A stretch of 64,000 nucleotides of DNA from Rosellinia necatrix (lineage: Eukaryota; Ascomycota; Sordariomycetes; Xylariales; Xylariaceae): assembly GCA_021209875.1 (NCBI GenBank), contig JAGYVD010000003.1, forward strand, positions 4,402,001 to 4,466,000, in the 5' to 3' direction. Positions 29,835 through 42,300 of this stretch are shown piece after piece. The position numbers and the translations under genes were made by a program. The notes beneath the pieces were generated by a model. It made no database searches. It saw only the letters and a program-made list of their open reading frames with translations, and was not told where the DNA came from. Numbering within the stretch: the first letter of the stretch is position 1; each line of letters begins with the position of its first letter.

Positions 29835-32021
29835 TCGTGACCTCTCGTCTATTTTTAGGGATATACATGCTCCGCAATGCAACGGCGTCGTTCCTTATCG
29901 AGTGAAGTATATACGCCACGACAGAGGCTTCTGAGCTACCATTTGCTTATCGTAGCCAAAGACATGTTAGGTATCTATCTGCCATATACTGCAGTGCGCG
30001 GGGGTTCTGTGGCGGTCACGGAACTAAACGAACGAAATGAACTAAATATAGATTGCCATATTATAGGTCGGGCCGGCGAATGAGTGTGCACGACTTAGGT
30101 CCGGGTTGCTTGCCTTGTGTTCCTATCTCGCAGCCTCTCCTTCGATGAGAGTATCGCTTGAGGTACAACGAAGCGGACAACTCGGGGGATTTCCGCTTTA
30201 GTATAGTCTATGCGCAATGCGTGATCGGTACGCGTGTTCTATACACCTTTTGCAACGTTGCCGTCGCTCCGTTCCGGCCACGGACAGCTCTCGGCCGGCA
30301 TGGGGGTGGCTTTTCCGCAATGCGTCTTGCTTCTCATTGGGAACTGCCAAATATGGTTACGTAAATAGAGGGCAGATGGCATGACTGAGCTTGATATCCT
30401 TTGAAGCGTATTCAGGTTTCTTGTTTCTTTTTTCTCTCTCTTTTCTTTTCTTTTCCCAATGAATTGGAACGTTCTCGAGATTCATAGGTCGGCCCTGGTC
30501 GTGTCATACATGGAGGCACGGACACTCTTTAAGGTCATATCAGGTCAGACCCCAGGAATATGGGTTCGGCGGAAATAGACCGCGCAGTTAATCTATGAGG
30601 TAGCTCCCAGTGTGGATAGATGGTTCGTGAGCAGAACACAAAAAAGCAAGTCCAGCCCCGTACACCGTTCGCGGTACGACAAGCGCCGTCCATATCATGA
30701 AGGCTCGACAAGTGCGGCTCCGTCACCCCAAGTCAGGATATCCCCGAGATGCAGCTTGCGTGGCCCTTTAAAGAGAGAAAGACGTTATTGTCGTCTGCTG
30801 AAGAAGCATTGGTAATGCTTATCGCAGTGTGCGAGGGGAGGGCAGCCCGGCCACGTCGACCAGGGCGCAGAACGAAGCTCGTTGGTGGAAAATATCCCAA
30901 AACAGCATACGACTTAACCTGGACCCTGGTGTTTCCGTGGTAGCGAGCTAGTGTATACATGAGGCCGTAGCACATTACCATGCCCTACGCCATCAGCCAT
31001 TGGCCAATTTGGTTCATTCTCTCTCGTTCTCGCGCTTCGTCGCCAGGTCCCTCCCTGTCAAGTTACGCCTCGGTAAACCTGCTTGAAAAGAGCCTGAATG
31101 CTGAGTTGACAAATACTACATACTTACATCCTCACATGCTTGCATGCTTACATACATAGGTAGGCACATGTCTAGTAGTTAATAGACATGCGACCACGAG
31201 CTGCAGGTTGAATCGTGGACTTCAAAGAGGCCGGGTCGCCATGCTTTGTTCGAAACAAGCTTGCTCTTCCGGACGGACTTTTAATTTATTTATTTATTTA
31301 AACATCTTCCCAATTGCCTCGGGTCCCGCCAAAACTGGTTGTGCCTGCCAAAAGGAGTGACGAGAATCCCAGCGCAATGATAACTACCCTTGGTTATAGT
31401 TACAATATAAACGACGCCCCTCCGGCCATCCATATCGAATTAACTCGAACCAGCCCAAAAGCGCATGCCAGGTAAAATAAAAACAAAAACAAAAAGATCA
31501 AGAAGAAGAAGCAGAAGAAAGGGCAAAATGATAACCGCACATAATCGTCACATACATCAATCACTCGGACTCCTTGCCAGACAGACTTAGTCTTTTAACA
31601 CAATTTAGTCAACCCCAGATATAAGATTAAAACAAGGCCAGCCCAACACACCAGATCACCAGCCAGCTAGCCAGCCAAACCCTTGTCTCCGTGTTTTTGA
31701 CACCCCAGCGAAAAAAAAAAACCATCTCAGCCAATGGACCCCGTGACACCGACGCGAGAAGATTTCCGGAAACGACAAAAAAAGGGATCCAGAGAAGGAC
31801 AAGAAGAGAAAAGGGGAAATATCCATTCAATTTTGACGCCATCTCACCAGAAGCCGGTAAATGGGGGGGTATTTTTATGACGATATAACAAGAAGAGGAT
31901 TAGAAGTGGCGGCTGGTGGCGTGAGTGTATGTTTTGTGTGTATGCGTATGTGTATGAGAGAGGGAGAGGGAGGGAGGTGGAGGTGGGTAGGTATTTGAAA
32001 CCCAAAACGCCACGATCGTGA

Positions 32022-35000
32022 TTAGAGGGCTAGGCCACTGCCGTCCCCGGTCCAGCGATACAGGGCCAGGAGTTCGCGGCGTCGCTGGTGCTGCTCGCCG
32101 AGGTCCTCGGGCACCCGGCCGCGGACCTGGGCGAGGGCGCTCCGCATCACTCTACTGAAATTACGCTATTTTGAGGGGAAATGGTGTTAGCAACTGAGCA
32201 CGAAGAAACAAGGAAGAAAGGGAGGGGAGGGTAGAGGAGAGAAAGAAGGAGAGGATGAAGGAGAGAATGAGGGAGGGATAGGAGAGGCAGGGATAGGAGA
32301 AGGAGGGAAGGAAGAAAAGAGGGGGGAAGGGGGAAGGGGAGGCAAAGAATATACCTGGTATTCGGTGTTGAGGGTGACGACGCAGGCCTCGTGGGCGCGG
32401 ATGATGGTCTCGCAGGCGCGGACGACGCTGGCGGAGGCCTCGCCCTGGAGCTTGTCGGCGATGAGGAGCAGCAGGAAGGAGCCCTGGAGGAGGTAGATGC
32501 CGTAGAAGAAGGGCATGAACTCGAGGCCCGGGTCGAACTCGAGGATGTTGCTGATGGCCTCGGCGGCGGAGACGGCGTGGCCGGTGGCCGTGATGAAGCT
32601 CTGCGACGAGATCCAGAGGTCGTTGTCGTCGAGCAGGTTGATGGGATCCCACTTGCTCGTGAGCAGGATGTGCAGCACGTGCATGACGTGTGTGCCGTAC
32701 GAGGCCACGATGCGCGTCTGGATGTCCGACTCCGTCATCCGCGACGCCCCGAGGCTGCTGCTCCTACCGCTGGTACCGCCGCCACCGTTAATGCTAGCAG
32801 CAGCAGCAGCAGCGGCTGACGATGATGAAGACGACCGCACCGACGACGACTCCAGCCGCTCGAGCTCCGACGGCATTTCAAGCGTCGCCGTCGCCGTCGC
32901 CGCCTGCTCGTTCTTGTCCTCGGTGCTGGCGTTGAAGTGCCGGCGCTCGAAGCTCTTGAGGCTGGCCTCATACGTCTCAAGGTGGCGCACAATCTCGGCC
33001 TGCTGGTCGTCCCACTCGCGCGCCGGCCGGAAGCCCACGCCGAACCGTGGGTGGTTGCGCGCGTGGTGCAGGTCCACGATCTCGCCCAGGATCGTCATCA
33101 GGGGCAGAAAGTACCCGAAGATGCTGTGCCCCGTACATTCGAACTGCGGGCCATGGGCGCGCCGCACCTCACCGCCTCGCCGCCTCTGCCTCTGCCTCCG
33201 CCTCCCCCGCCTCCCGTCTATGTCATCGTCGCAGTCGTCGTCGTCATCGTCGTCGTCGTCGTGATGGCATCCGTGACCCCCCAGGTCGTCGCCTAGCGCC
33301 GGATCCGTCGTCGAGGACGGGCCGAAGTTGCCGTTCTGCCACTCCGTGTCGTCCATCGGCTGCAGGAGGCCTTCGCACTCGATGTCGAGCAGGGACAGCG
33401 GCCGGTTGTAGCAGAGCGCCAGATGCCGGTCCATGACGTAGACGAGCCACCAAATCCGCCGCCGCTCCTCGCGCTCCTCCTCGCCGACCACGCTGCCGCC
33501 GCCGCTGCTGCTAGTCCCCTCGCCCTCGAGCTCGCCTGTCGGGTCGCCGCCGCGCTCGGCCTCGTCTGCGTCCCGGCCTGCCGCTGTCGCGGGCGCGTTT
33601 GGGGGCAGCTCTCGCCCTAACTTCAGCTCCCGCGCGAGCGACCACGCCGCGTTCCACCACCGCATGCTGGCGCCCTTGTACTCGCTCGCCGAGACCACCG
33701 TCGCGAGGTGGATGTACGTGACAACGTCGTCGAGCGACCCGGCGGCCCCGAAGGCGCCCGGGTCGCCTCCCCCACCACTGCCACCACAACCGCCGCCGCC
33801 GCCGCCGCCACCAACGCCGCCGCCACCGCCGATGCCTTCCATGCCCATGCCGTTGGGCAGGCTCACGCCGAGGCCGCCGAGGGAGACGCCGTCGATGGTG
33901 GGGCTCGAGAGCGGCGAGGCGTCGCCCGAGGAGGTGTGGATCAGGGGCCTGAGGAGGTTGACGGTCAGCTCGAGCAGCTTCTGGCAGATCTTGCCGCGGG
34001 CCGAGGGCACCTGGGTCAGGAAGGGGGCGTCGCTCGTCTGGGCGGCGACCCAGAGCATGCTGGCGAGCAGCGCTGGCTGGCACGGGCGCGGCTTGCGCGG
34101 GTGCAGGAACGAGCGCTTGCGGAAGATGAAGCCCAGCACGTACGGCGACATGGGGTGCGCGTGCGCCGACGACGAGCTCGAGAAGTACAGGTCCACGAGG
34201 TCGCACGCGAGCGACACGGGCACGATCCCGCTCAGGTGCCCCAGAAGCGGGTTCAGCACAGGGTACCGCAGCGGCTGGTGGTACGCGCCCGCCGCCGCCA
34301 TGTGCGTCTGGTACTGCGGCTGCGGCTGCGGCTGCGGCGGTGGTGGCGGCGAGCCCATGTTCATCCACCCCGGCGAGCCTGCGTCCCCGCCGAGCGGGTA
34401 CGCGCCGATCGAGCCCGGCTCCATGCGGAACGCCGCCGACGGGTTCGTGGAGTAGCCGGTCGGACTGTGCGCCTGCAGCGCGTACGGGAGGTCGGGGTAG
34501 TTCGATAGACCCCCTTGGCCGGGCCCGTAGCCCCCGTGTGACGGGTTGCCCATCAGTTGGCTGATAGTCTGTCTGTCGAACGGGTTGTGAATATTGCCGT
34601 ACCCGTTGAAGTCGAGCGGTGCCGGGCTCTCCATGTGTTCTCTGTCTAGGCTCAGGGAGTGGCCCACCAAGTTGGCCTGTTGCGAACCGAACTCGGCCAG
34701 GCTGTCGAGGCTCCCCGTCCTCTGGCTGCGGTTCATCGCGTCCTCGTCGATCTCGGCCATCATCTTATCGGACGATGCGTTCTGGTGGACCTGCTTCAGG
34801 GAGGTCGTGTCGTCCGCCGGGCCCTCGTTGCCCGACCCGTTGTCGTCGTTGTGCTCCGGTGTTTTCTGGCCCGCGGCCGCCGCAGCCTGTGCCGCCGCCT
34901 GCTGGGCAAGGTCTTTCCGGGACGCCTTCCCACGCTTTTTCCGTTCGCGGATATACTCGCACCCAAGTCCGAATTCTGTCAGCTATCAGCCACCGTACCA

Positions 35001-35402
35001 TCGTAACCCCTCCCGCCCCCCGGACTCGTCTGAACGAAGCTGCGTGATCCTACCTATACAGTGGGCACATGGGTGCTGCCCATCACATTTTGTCCTCAGC
35101 TGGTTGCATTGGTCGCAGGCTCTACTGATCCTTCTCCTTATCGGTCCGGAGGATCCTGTCGACCTTGCGCCCGGCCCGCCATACGGGTGTTGACGGTGCT
35201 TCTGTTGAGGTGCCCTGGTGAGATGAGGAGCATGGATGCCAACGTGTTGCTGGAGGTGCTGGAGGGCGTATTGGGGCCCGTGGCCAAACGTGTCTAAGCC
35301 GGCCGCGTGAAGGTGGCTCCCGGGGACGTGACCGTTGGATAGGATAGTATTTGACGGTATCGAATGATACGGGGAGAACCGCTGGAGCGGGTTCGACAAC
35401 AT
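32022..35402 (-). CDS. xyr1: Xyr1/XlnR-type Zn(II)2Cys6 transcriptional activator of xylanase and cellulase genes
   Basis: Three exons, 35054-35402, 32355-34975 and 32022-32165, give 1037 residues, about 100 more than the usual length. Introns are GTAGGA...GACAG and GTATAT...AATAG. The start [14 protein letters not shown] is the conserved one. The zinc cluster [20 protein letters not shown] (Cys96, 99, 106, 112, 115, then 122 across the first intron) is followed by [16 protein letters not shown]. The middle domain has [38 protein letters not shown] and [20 protein letters not shown]. The end is [20 protein letters not shown]. Low-complexity inserts (poly-Gly, poly-Asp with an Arg-rich stretch, Ser/Ala runs) explain the extra length. 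In other ascomycetes this factor turns on plant cell-wall degrading enzymes in response to xylose-type inducers. Confidence 0.95.
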
Positions 35403-38160
35403 TTTCAACTGGCCTAGTTGCCGTCGTGATGATTTTTTTTTTTTTATGTAGAAATGAGTTTTGCTGTCCGATGTAATTGTCTAATAAATGACCATGGCAG
35501 GAACCTGCGAACTTCGAACGAGTGCGAGCAGTTGGGTGAAGTGTGGGTGCGTCCAGAGTGCGTGAAGTCGGAGCTAAGCCGAGGAGACGTGCGATGGGTA
35601 GAGCTATATGCTCCACGAGATAGATAGTAGCTATAACGTTTTTGCCTCGCTTTGACTATAGTTGTCCCCCCCCTCCCTAGTAGTATGGTGGTTTGTCTAA
35701 GGTACGGACCGACACCCTCTCGTTAATGATGGAGCTAGGAGCATGAGCATAATGATAGGGCGATCTGCATGGTGGGCTCAGAGCAGCAGGCAGAGGGAAG
35801 ATGATCAGCACCACTTGGACACACGGCACAGCTCTCCACGCAGAATACAGGATACGCAGGATCCCAGGCGGGTAGCGGGGTTGGCGTGTAAGAGCGCAGA
35901 CGAGTGGGTGTTGGACGATATCCAGGGGTCTTGGACAAGGCCAGTCCGTCGAGAATTGGTGTGCTAATCTGCCACGTTCCGAAAAGCGTCTGTGACTGAA
36001 ACCCTCAGCAACGTCTCCCAGGCTTGCAATAATAGCGACCAAGTTAACGCCAGGGATGACTAGCACAATTCGGAGGGACGATGGACCAAGGGAAGGCCAG
36101 AAATATCCGATCTGATCAAAGCGACGTCCTCGGTCTGGGTCGTCCACCTTCCCAACGACTGTTCGCAATTCCGCGTGCTTGGCGTGCATATAAAGAAGGG
36201 GTTCCTGGCCTTCTCCAACCTGCTTCGATTGGCGAGGAAGGGGGCCCTCACGCACCAGGGCAATATACAGAGGCAGAGTAGGTGTATATTGTGCTTAATA
36301 TACGACGACGGCACGATACTATGCTGTGGCAACTGAGGTGACTAACTGGCTGGGGTGGGAGAGGGCCAGAAGTTTGGTAGCGTTTCAAGAACGGTCGCTC
36401 TAGCGGGAACCGCATCTCGGCCTTGCCTGTTATATGGCCCGCTTCGTGACGGCGAGAGGGACAAGGGTCCTCAGTGGCTCGGAGGAAGCGGGCAAGGAGT
36501 GGGAGACTAGATGGGGGCATTCACATCGGCTGGGGAGTACTATGACCCACCAGTCATGATGGCGTTAACAAGACCACTAAGTAGTATATGCGTACTGTAC
36601 CGTAGAGCCGACCTTGAAAGTTCGTGAAGCTGCTGGAAGAAATCCCTCTCGAGGAGGTCAGATCGGACTGTCTCTCTTTACAGTCCAATGTACTCAGGGG
36701 GATTACCTACGGTCATAACTATCTAGAGGATAGAGTCAACACACACATAGATACACACACACACATCACATATACACGCACACGCTCGTGTATACATGAT
36801 CGAAACGCAAATCACTAGCCTGGGGCCCTCTAGCTTTATGGGTGTATGGCATCTCAGTAGTAGCAGGGGCAGGTGTCCGTCCGGAAATATGCCATCCACG
36901 AAGCCCCGTCCATACAACGACTTCGTAGTTGTCATGACTGTCGAGGCCAGCAGTGCCGGAGTCGAAAAGGGCCTTCATGATCCGGATCGGTTGACGGAAT
37001 GCCAATATATTACGGGGGCAAACAAGTCCGAGAGGAAAAGAATTGCCTGTCCCCAGCTTTTTTCAGCGGATCCGTGCCATCCATGGCGATCGATGCAACC
37101 CTAGTAGGTCTTGGCAGACGGTCAGCGTTCAGCGTCGGTAGTTCGTCGCTTGAAAGAGAGTCCTGCCTACCATACTGTGCCTTCTCTCAGAACATTTCGA
37201 TACTTTTGCCCTTTTGATTGCACCCGTGCTTATACAAGACAGAGTAGCAGAACAACTTAATTATTCACACACAACACAAACGACCATTGTAAGGCATACA
37301 TACCTACATACCTACTAGCCAGCCCCGGGCGACCGGGCGACCGGAGACCGTCGCACGCTGCGGGAGGCCACCACTAACACTAGCAGCGTTGCAACGAAGG
37401 CCAGGCAGGCAGGCAGGCAGGATCTACTCGATGTGCATCTTCACCCCATTTTGACCGTGTTTGAGAATGCACATCACAACACTGTCGACGCGCAAATAAT
37501 AGTTCCAGCTTCCCGTGCCCGTGATTTCCCTGTTTGAGGAGAGCGGCTCAACAATTCAGGAATATGTAGGAATTGCGATAATCAAAAGGTAGGTAACTAG
37601 GTAATGTGAAATAGGCAGTGATTCTGTTCACCTTGAAGCACAGTAACCTACCAGAACGACATCGGCCAAATATCAAGTCAATAACTATCGATAGAGCTTA
37701 GTATTTACATAGACTGTCATACTATTAGTTAATTTAGTGCCAGCCTATATGCCGGTCCTTTCGAAAGGACAGATTACATTGGATTGAGCAGAGTTGAGGA
37801 AATCCGAGGTGGCTTAAACACCCTAATTCCCTTCATTATCCATTCACTCTCATAACTAAGCATTTTTCATCGGCTGTCACGAGCTTGATCATAACAGAGT
37901 GCGTTCCGTGATATTGTATCCAAACAAATCATTCCATGCATAGTGCAATCTCCTCATAAGCAAGACTCGGCCCTTTAGAAACGCGCCCCTCGGCCTCTAA
38001 CCTGCCCGTCGTACGACCATCTATAGACGCCCTCACGATGGACTAATTTCTGAAGGTTGCCAAGGCGGACGGGCGAATACCTTCCCTAAGTGTCATCCCC
38101 CATGCCACTTACTACAGCGCGCGCACTAAGCCCGACGTTCTGTCATTTTCTAAGCCCTCT
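35403..38160. other. Upstream of xyr1: no gene recognised
   Basis: First part of a 10.5-kb gene-free stretch. It has a T run near 35431-35443, CA-type repeats near 36738-36780 and CCTA words near 37300-37316. Reading frames are short and none looks like a protein. The nearest part presumably holds the xyr1 promoter and leader. Confidence 0.45.
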
Positions 38161-39000
38161 AACTAGTCTATCTAGGTCAGGGGGCCGAGGAGGAGCCCCT
38201 CGAGGAGGAGCCCCTCAAGGAGGAGCCCCTCACGGCGGTCAAGCTTCTCCGCGCGCGCGTGCTTGAGGGTCCTTTTCGTTCGTTCACCCCTCACGAGCAT
38301 CGAGCATCGAGCATCGAGCATCGAGCATGCGGGCTCACCATATGGCTCTTGCATACGTGCATATGCACCGCATCGATTAACTGTTTCCCGCATGCAGGAA
38401 TGGCACGCTGTTCTGTTTTGGGGGCGCATACAGAACCGTTGCACCCGATCTACCGTCACGGGGCCGCCGCCGCACTGAGGTAAGACAGGCCCGTGGCATC
38501 GCATAATAGCACGTCGGTATTGTAGAGAGACACGTTGTTGAGGCCGGTGAGCACGCTCGCCCCAGGCACCGCAAGATATGTATACGTTCATTTCACAGGC
38601 GGCTGACTGACCTAATCACCTTAATAAAATAGATAATTCGGTACAGTAACCTTTCCGAACGGGCAGCCCGTACGTGGGATAGGAGTGTTGAGTATAGAAA
38701 AGAACAAACGGTCGAATTACAAGAATGGTCATTTGAGCCACTGAGGCCTAGTTATTCCATATGATCATTTATTCTTATGGTAGTTATTTAACTGGATCTT
38801 GTTTTATGTTATTTTATGTTATTTTATTTTATTTTATTTTATTTTATTTTATTTTCCCTCTTGCTCTTACTCCTACTCTTACTCTTGCTCTTACTCTTAC
38901 TTTTATTGCCCCTGCACTTTCCTCCCGAACGACATGACCTACGAATAGGCTACCTCGTTCGGGTGTCACCGAGCTGCCTATAGTATTTTCTCCTCAGCTA
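38161..39000. repeat. Cluster of short tandem repeats
   Basis: GAGGAGCCCCTC-containing 15-base units (about 38190-38232, three copies), CATCGAG 7-base units (about 38296-38327, about five copies), ATTTT units (about 38805-38858) and ACTCTT-like units (about 38860-38905). Four unrelated tandem arrays lie within 750 bases, with no gene. Confidence 0.8.
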
Positions 39001-42000
39001 GCTCTGTGCTTAAAGGGGCGGGGTTCTTGGATTAGCCACCCCTCAATAGGGCATGGTCTTCCCCTGTTCACTGTCAAAAATGTGGGGGGTTCATTGATTG
39101 ATCTTAGATCCCGGGGAATAAGACAGCAAGTAGTAACTAGTAGTTGTAGGCCATCTCAAAGTCGCTCTCATATGTTTCGCTGTTTGCTTCCCCATCTACC
39201 TACAAAGTTCTAAACTGTTAAATGAAATGGAATCCGGACGTGGGTTCGTGTAAGTCAAGTGACATCATGCGAACGATTGAGAGCAGCGTCAGACGACATA
39301 ACAGGCAGTCGCAGTGCAGTCACTGCTGCTGTGTTACCGCTGTGGAAATCCGGGGGTTCTGATCTGGGGAAAAGATGCCGAAAGGAGCCGGGGGGTCGGT
39401 CCGAGTTTCCTGCCAGTACCAAACTTCCTGGGCGAATGAGTTCTCGCAAAGGCTTCCTATTCGTCCGCTTCCCAAACAGAAAATTGCCGGTGAGCAGTTG
39501 ACCAATGTACAGGTAACTTGTACATTGATCATGCACAGAAGACCCAACATGTGCCAAACACCTTCACCTAAACGGGCCCTTAGGGCTCTGGAGTATACAG
39601 CACCTGGATAGAGGATCAGAGCCCGGGCTGTGGCGCACATTGGCCCTACCATTGGCCCTACCATTGGCTCTACCCTACGTCTTCTTCCTTCGATGCGATG
39701 AAGGATCCCATTCCAACTGCCGATCACCAGAAAGCTGAACGGCGACACCAGTCTCCGTATTCAGCGGGATAGAATTTTCAAACCCAAGCCTGGCCAACAC
39801 CTTCGACAAGCCTCGTCAAAAGTTTCGCGTTTCTTTGTGTGAGGTCGGGGATTAATAGACGCCCGAAATGCTACAACGCCGCGCGGATCTCTGGCTTCCA
39901 AGCCCGTTTCCCGAAAGAAAACAGAAAAAAAAAAAAGTAATTCCTCTCGGCCATGCGCCCAGGCACTTCGCTATGATAGTCCGATGAGGCGGTAGCGAGG
40001 AGAACAAAGCGATCTAGGCAGCAGACCCAGAAGAGCTCGCGTGCGATCGTGAGGTTCAATCTATCTAGATGCTCACTGGCAGAGACAATTTACTACGAAT
40101 GCAAGCAGAGACCTACGCTCGATTCCCAATTTGAAATCGTTGGCCTCGGACCTGTAGGTACGGATATAGATCTGGCCCAGGCGAGCACTGACACGCCGTA
40201 TCACCGTCACTACGCGTGCATTAGTAATATTCCGTTGCATCACCCGTCTCATGGGGCTATGAAACGAGGGAGGGCTGAGTGAGCCTCTCTTTCTCTCTCT
40301 TTCTCTCTCTATATTTCTCTATATCTCTTCGTTTAACATTCAACAAGGTACCCGGCCCAATAGAGATGTGGCCGACAACACTAATAAGGACGAGCTGCCC
40401 TTATAACATGCAATATGTCAGATGACAATTCTAGCCTTGCCTCTTCTTCCCCAATAAACCGAGTTAAACTGGATCTGAGCTAGACAGTAGGACAGGCACA
40501 CTTCGCGATACATATGCTGGGCATTATAGGCTGCGCTCAGACTTCGATGTTGCAGTGTTAGCCGCTATCCCGACACCGGAAATCTGGACCGAGAGTCCAC
40601 CGCCGGCTCGGTTACATACTCACTAACTGCCCCGTCAAACCACAAGGGCCGGAGAGCCCACAGAGACCGAGACCTTGCCCCAACGGCCAACCAACCACAG
40701 CTGCCCCTTACCGGTAAACGCCAGATAGCCCTAGCAACGCGGTGGGCCGTGGTAGGAGTGCAGACATGCGAAGCCAGTGTCCCGCTCCCAGCCATCATTG
40801 GCTTCAGTGCGCACGAGAGCGTCGACGCGTGGGGAAGTACCCGGTTGTGAGGTGGTATCCGTACCTGTTTACATCGCCCGGTGAAACGGTCACACTTTGA
40901 CACGAGTCCCAGGAGCACGTCATGCGTATGACAGCTTCCTAGAATACCGCCTATATCCTCGCCTATCTAAACGCCGTGCGGCATCGTGAGGATACTTGTT
41001 GAGAGAAGAAGGAAAAAAAACCCCTCGAGAGTGCTCACCGCTATCCTACCGACAAGTCACCCCCGGGACGGCGTATCCTGAGACAAACTAAACTGCCCAC
41101 GATTTACGTATTAAATATTGGCCTAGGAAAGGAAAATCTGATAACACTCCGCTTATCTACCATACTATATCGCTGCATATCTAGGACGCGGATGACCATC
41201 GACACGGATGTAGGTACGCCAACCCGCGCTGCCGTCTCTCCAGGATGGCGGAACAAGGACATTAAACAACTACCGAGGCACCAGACGTTTTGAGTCCGAC
41301 GAGAAGCGATACGCGGCCTTGACGACAGTTTAATATGCGAGTGTTGTATTATTAGGTCCCAGAGTCTGAAACGTACAGTTATGCGCGCGCCTCATGCCTC
41401 CGAGGGTCACCTCATTGCCTCGTTGCGGAGGTTTACCAGATACTATGTGCTATCTAGAATATCAATCAATCAACTCTGCATATGTATCCCCCATTAGCAC
41501 TATCTATCTGTATAGGCAACGGTAGCCAGCCCACCGCGGATGTCCACTGGCTTCTCGCTAGCAAAAGGGAGTTTATCATATGCCGATGATCCACCACCAA
41601 CTTGACCCGAGCTGGTCGACGTCAATCTCACAGGAATGTGGCAAGGGTGAGAGGGGTGTGCATTCTCCACGATGCTTAAGAAAGCCCCGAGGTTTCATTC
41701 GGTAAAGTTAGAGTGGGCTGGGAAAAAGAATGCCTTCAATGTTTTCCACGTGTGCGTAGATGGACGGTGCGTGCTGCCCAAGCTGTCAAAAAGAAAATCT
41801 GCGCCCACCGGACACGATAGACAAGCTTCAATGACACTCTGGAACGACGGGTTTCTTTCCAGATCAGTCACGCCCAAGACAGCAGGGGTTCGTTCGGCAG
41901 TCTCCCAACGATCTGGGGTACAGTAGCTTTATGAAAACAAGAGATCTCTGGGTCGGGGCCGCTAGGTACGTCAGATGGTCCCGTCAACTGCCGTGTTCCT

Positions 42001-42300
42001 GAAGGGGACCGTCTGTGCGGCTCACTATAGGTTGCTCTCCTTCGGGCCACAGCAACACCAGCTTCTACTTCCGTCCGCGCAAAATAGTTACGGGCGTCTG
42101 CTGAGTTACCTATAATACTGCGTCTTATCGCCCGTTGTAGACATGATTCCCATTATTGGGTCGCATTTCCTGCATCATATACAGCTTTTGCCTGGAGGGC
42201 GAGCCATACTCGACCTTATCCCGGGTTTGAGCGCCTCTCCAATATCCTCGTCCAAGCAGTCCGTTTTCCCTCTTATGGACGAACGAAAGGCCTAGAATCG
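39001..42300. other. Gene-free spacer
   Basis: Contains three 12-base units ATTGGCCCTACC (39639-39674, the last diverged) and a CT-rich tract (about 40284-40330). Composition is not strongly AT-rich, so heavy RIP decay is not obvious. No gene is recognised. Confidence 0.4.

Larger units (their letters stand above)
29016..32021. other. 3-kb spacer between dcpS and xyr1, repeats only
   Basis: It holds a G-quadruplex-type motif (29326-29350), 10-base GATGCAAACA repeats just after it, CCTA runs (29455-29480), a 15-base tandem array (29745-29834), a pyrimidine tract (30415-30465) and a TTTA run (31281-31300). No gene with a recognisable protein is seen. Confidence 0.5.

Noticed and set aside
33664..34508. 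Two open frames of about 265 residues antisense to xyr1
   Set aside because: Produced by the high GC third-base bias of xyr1; composition is repetitive and no domain is seen.
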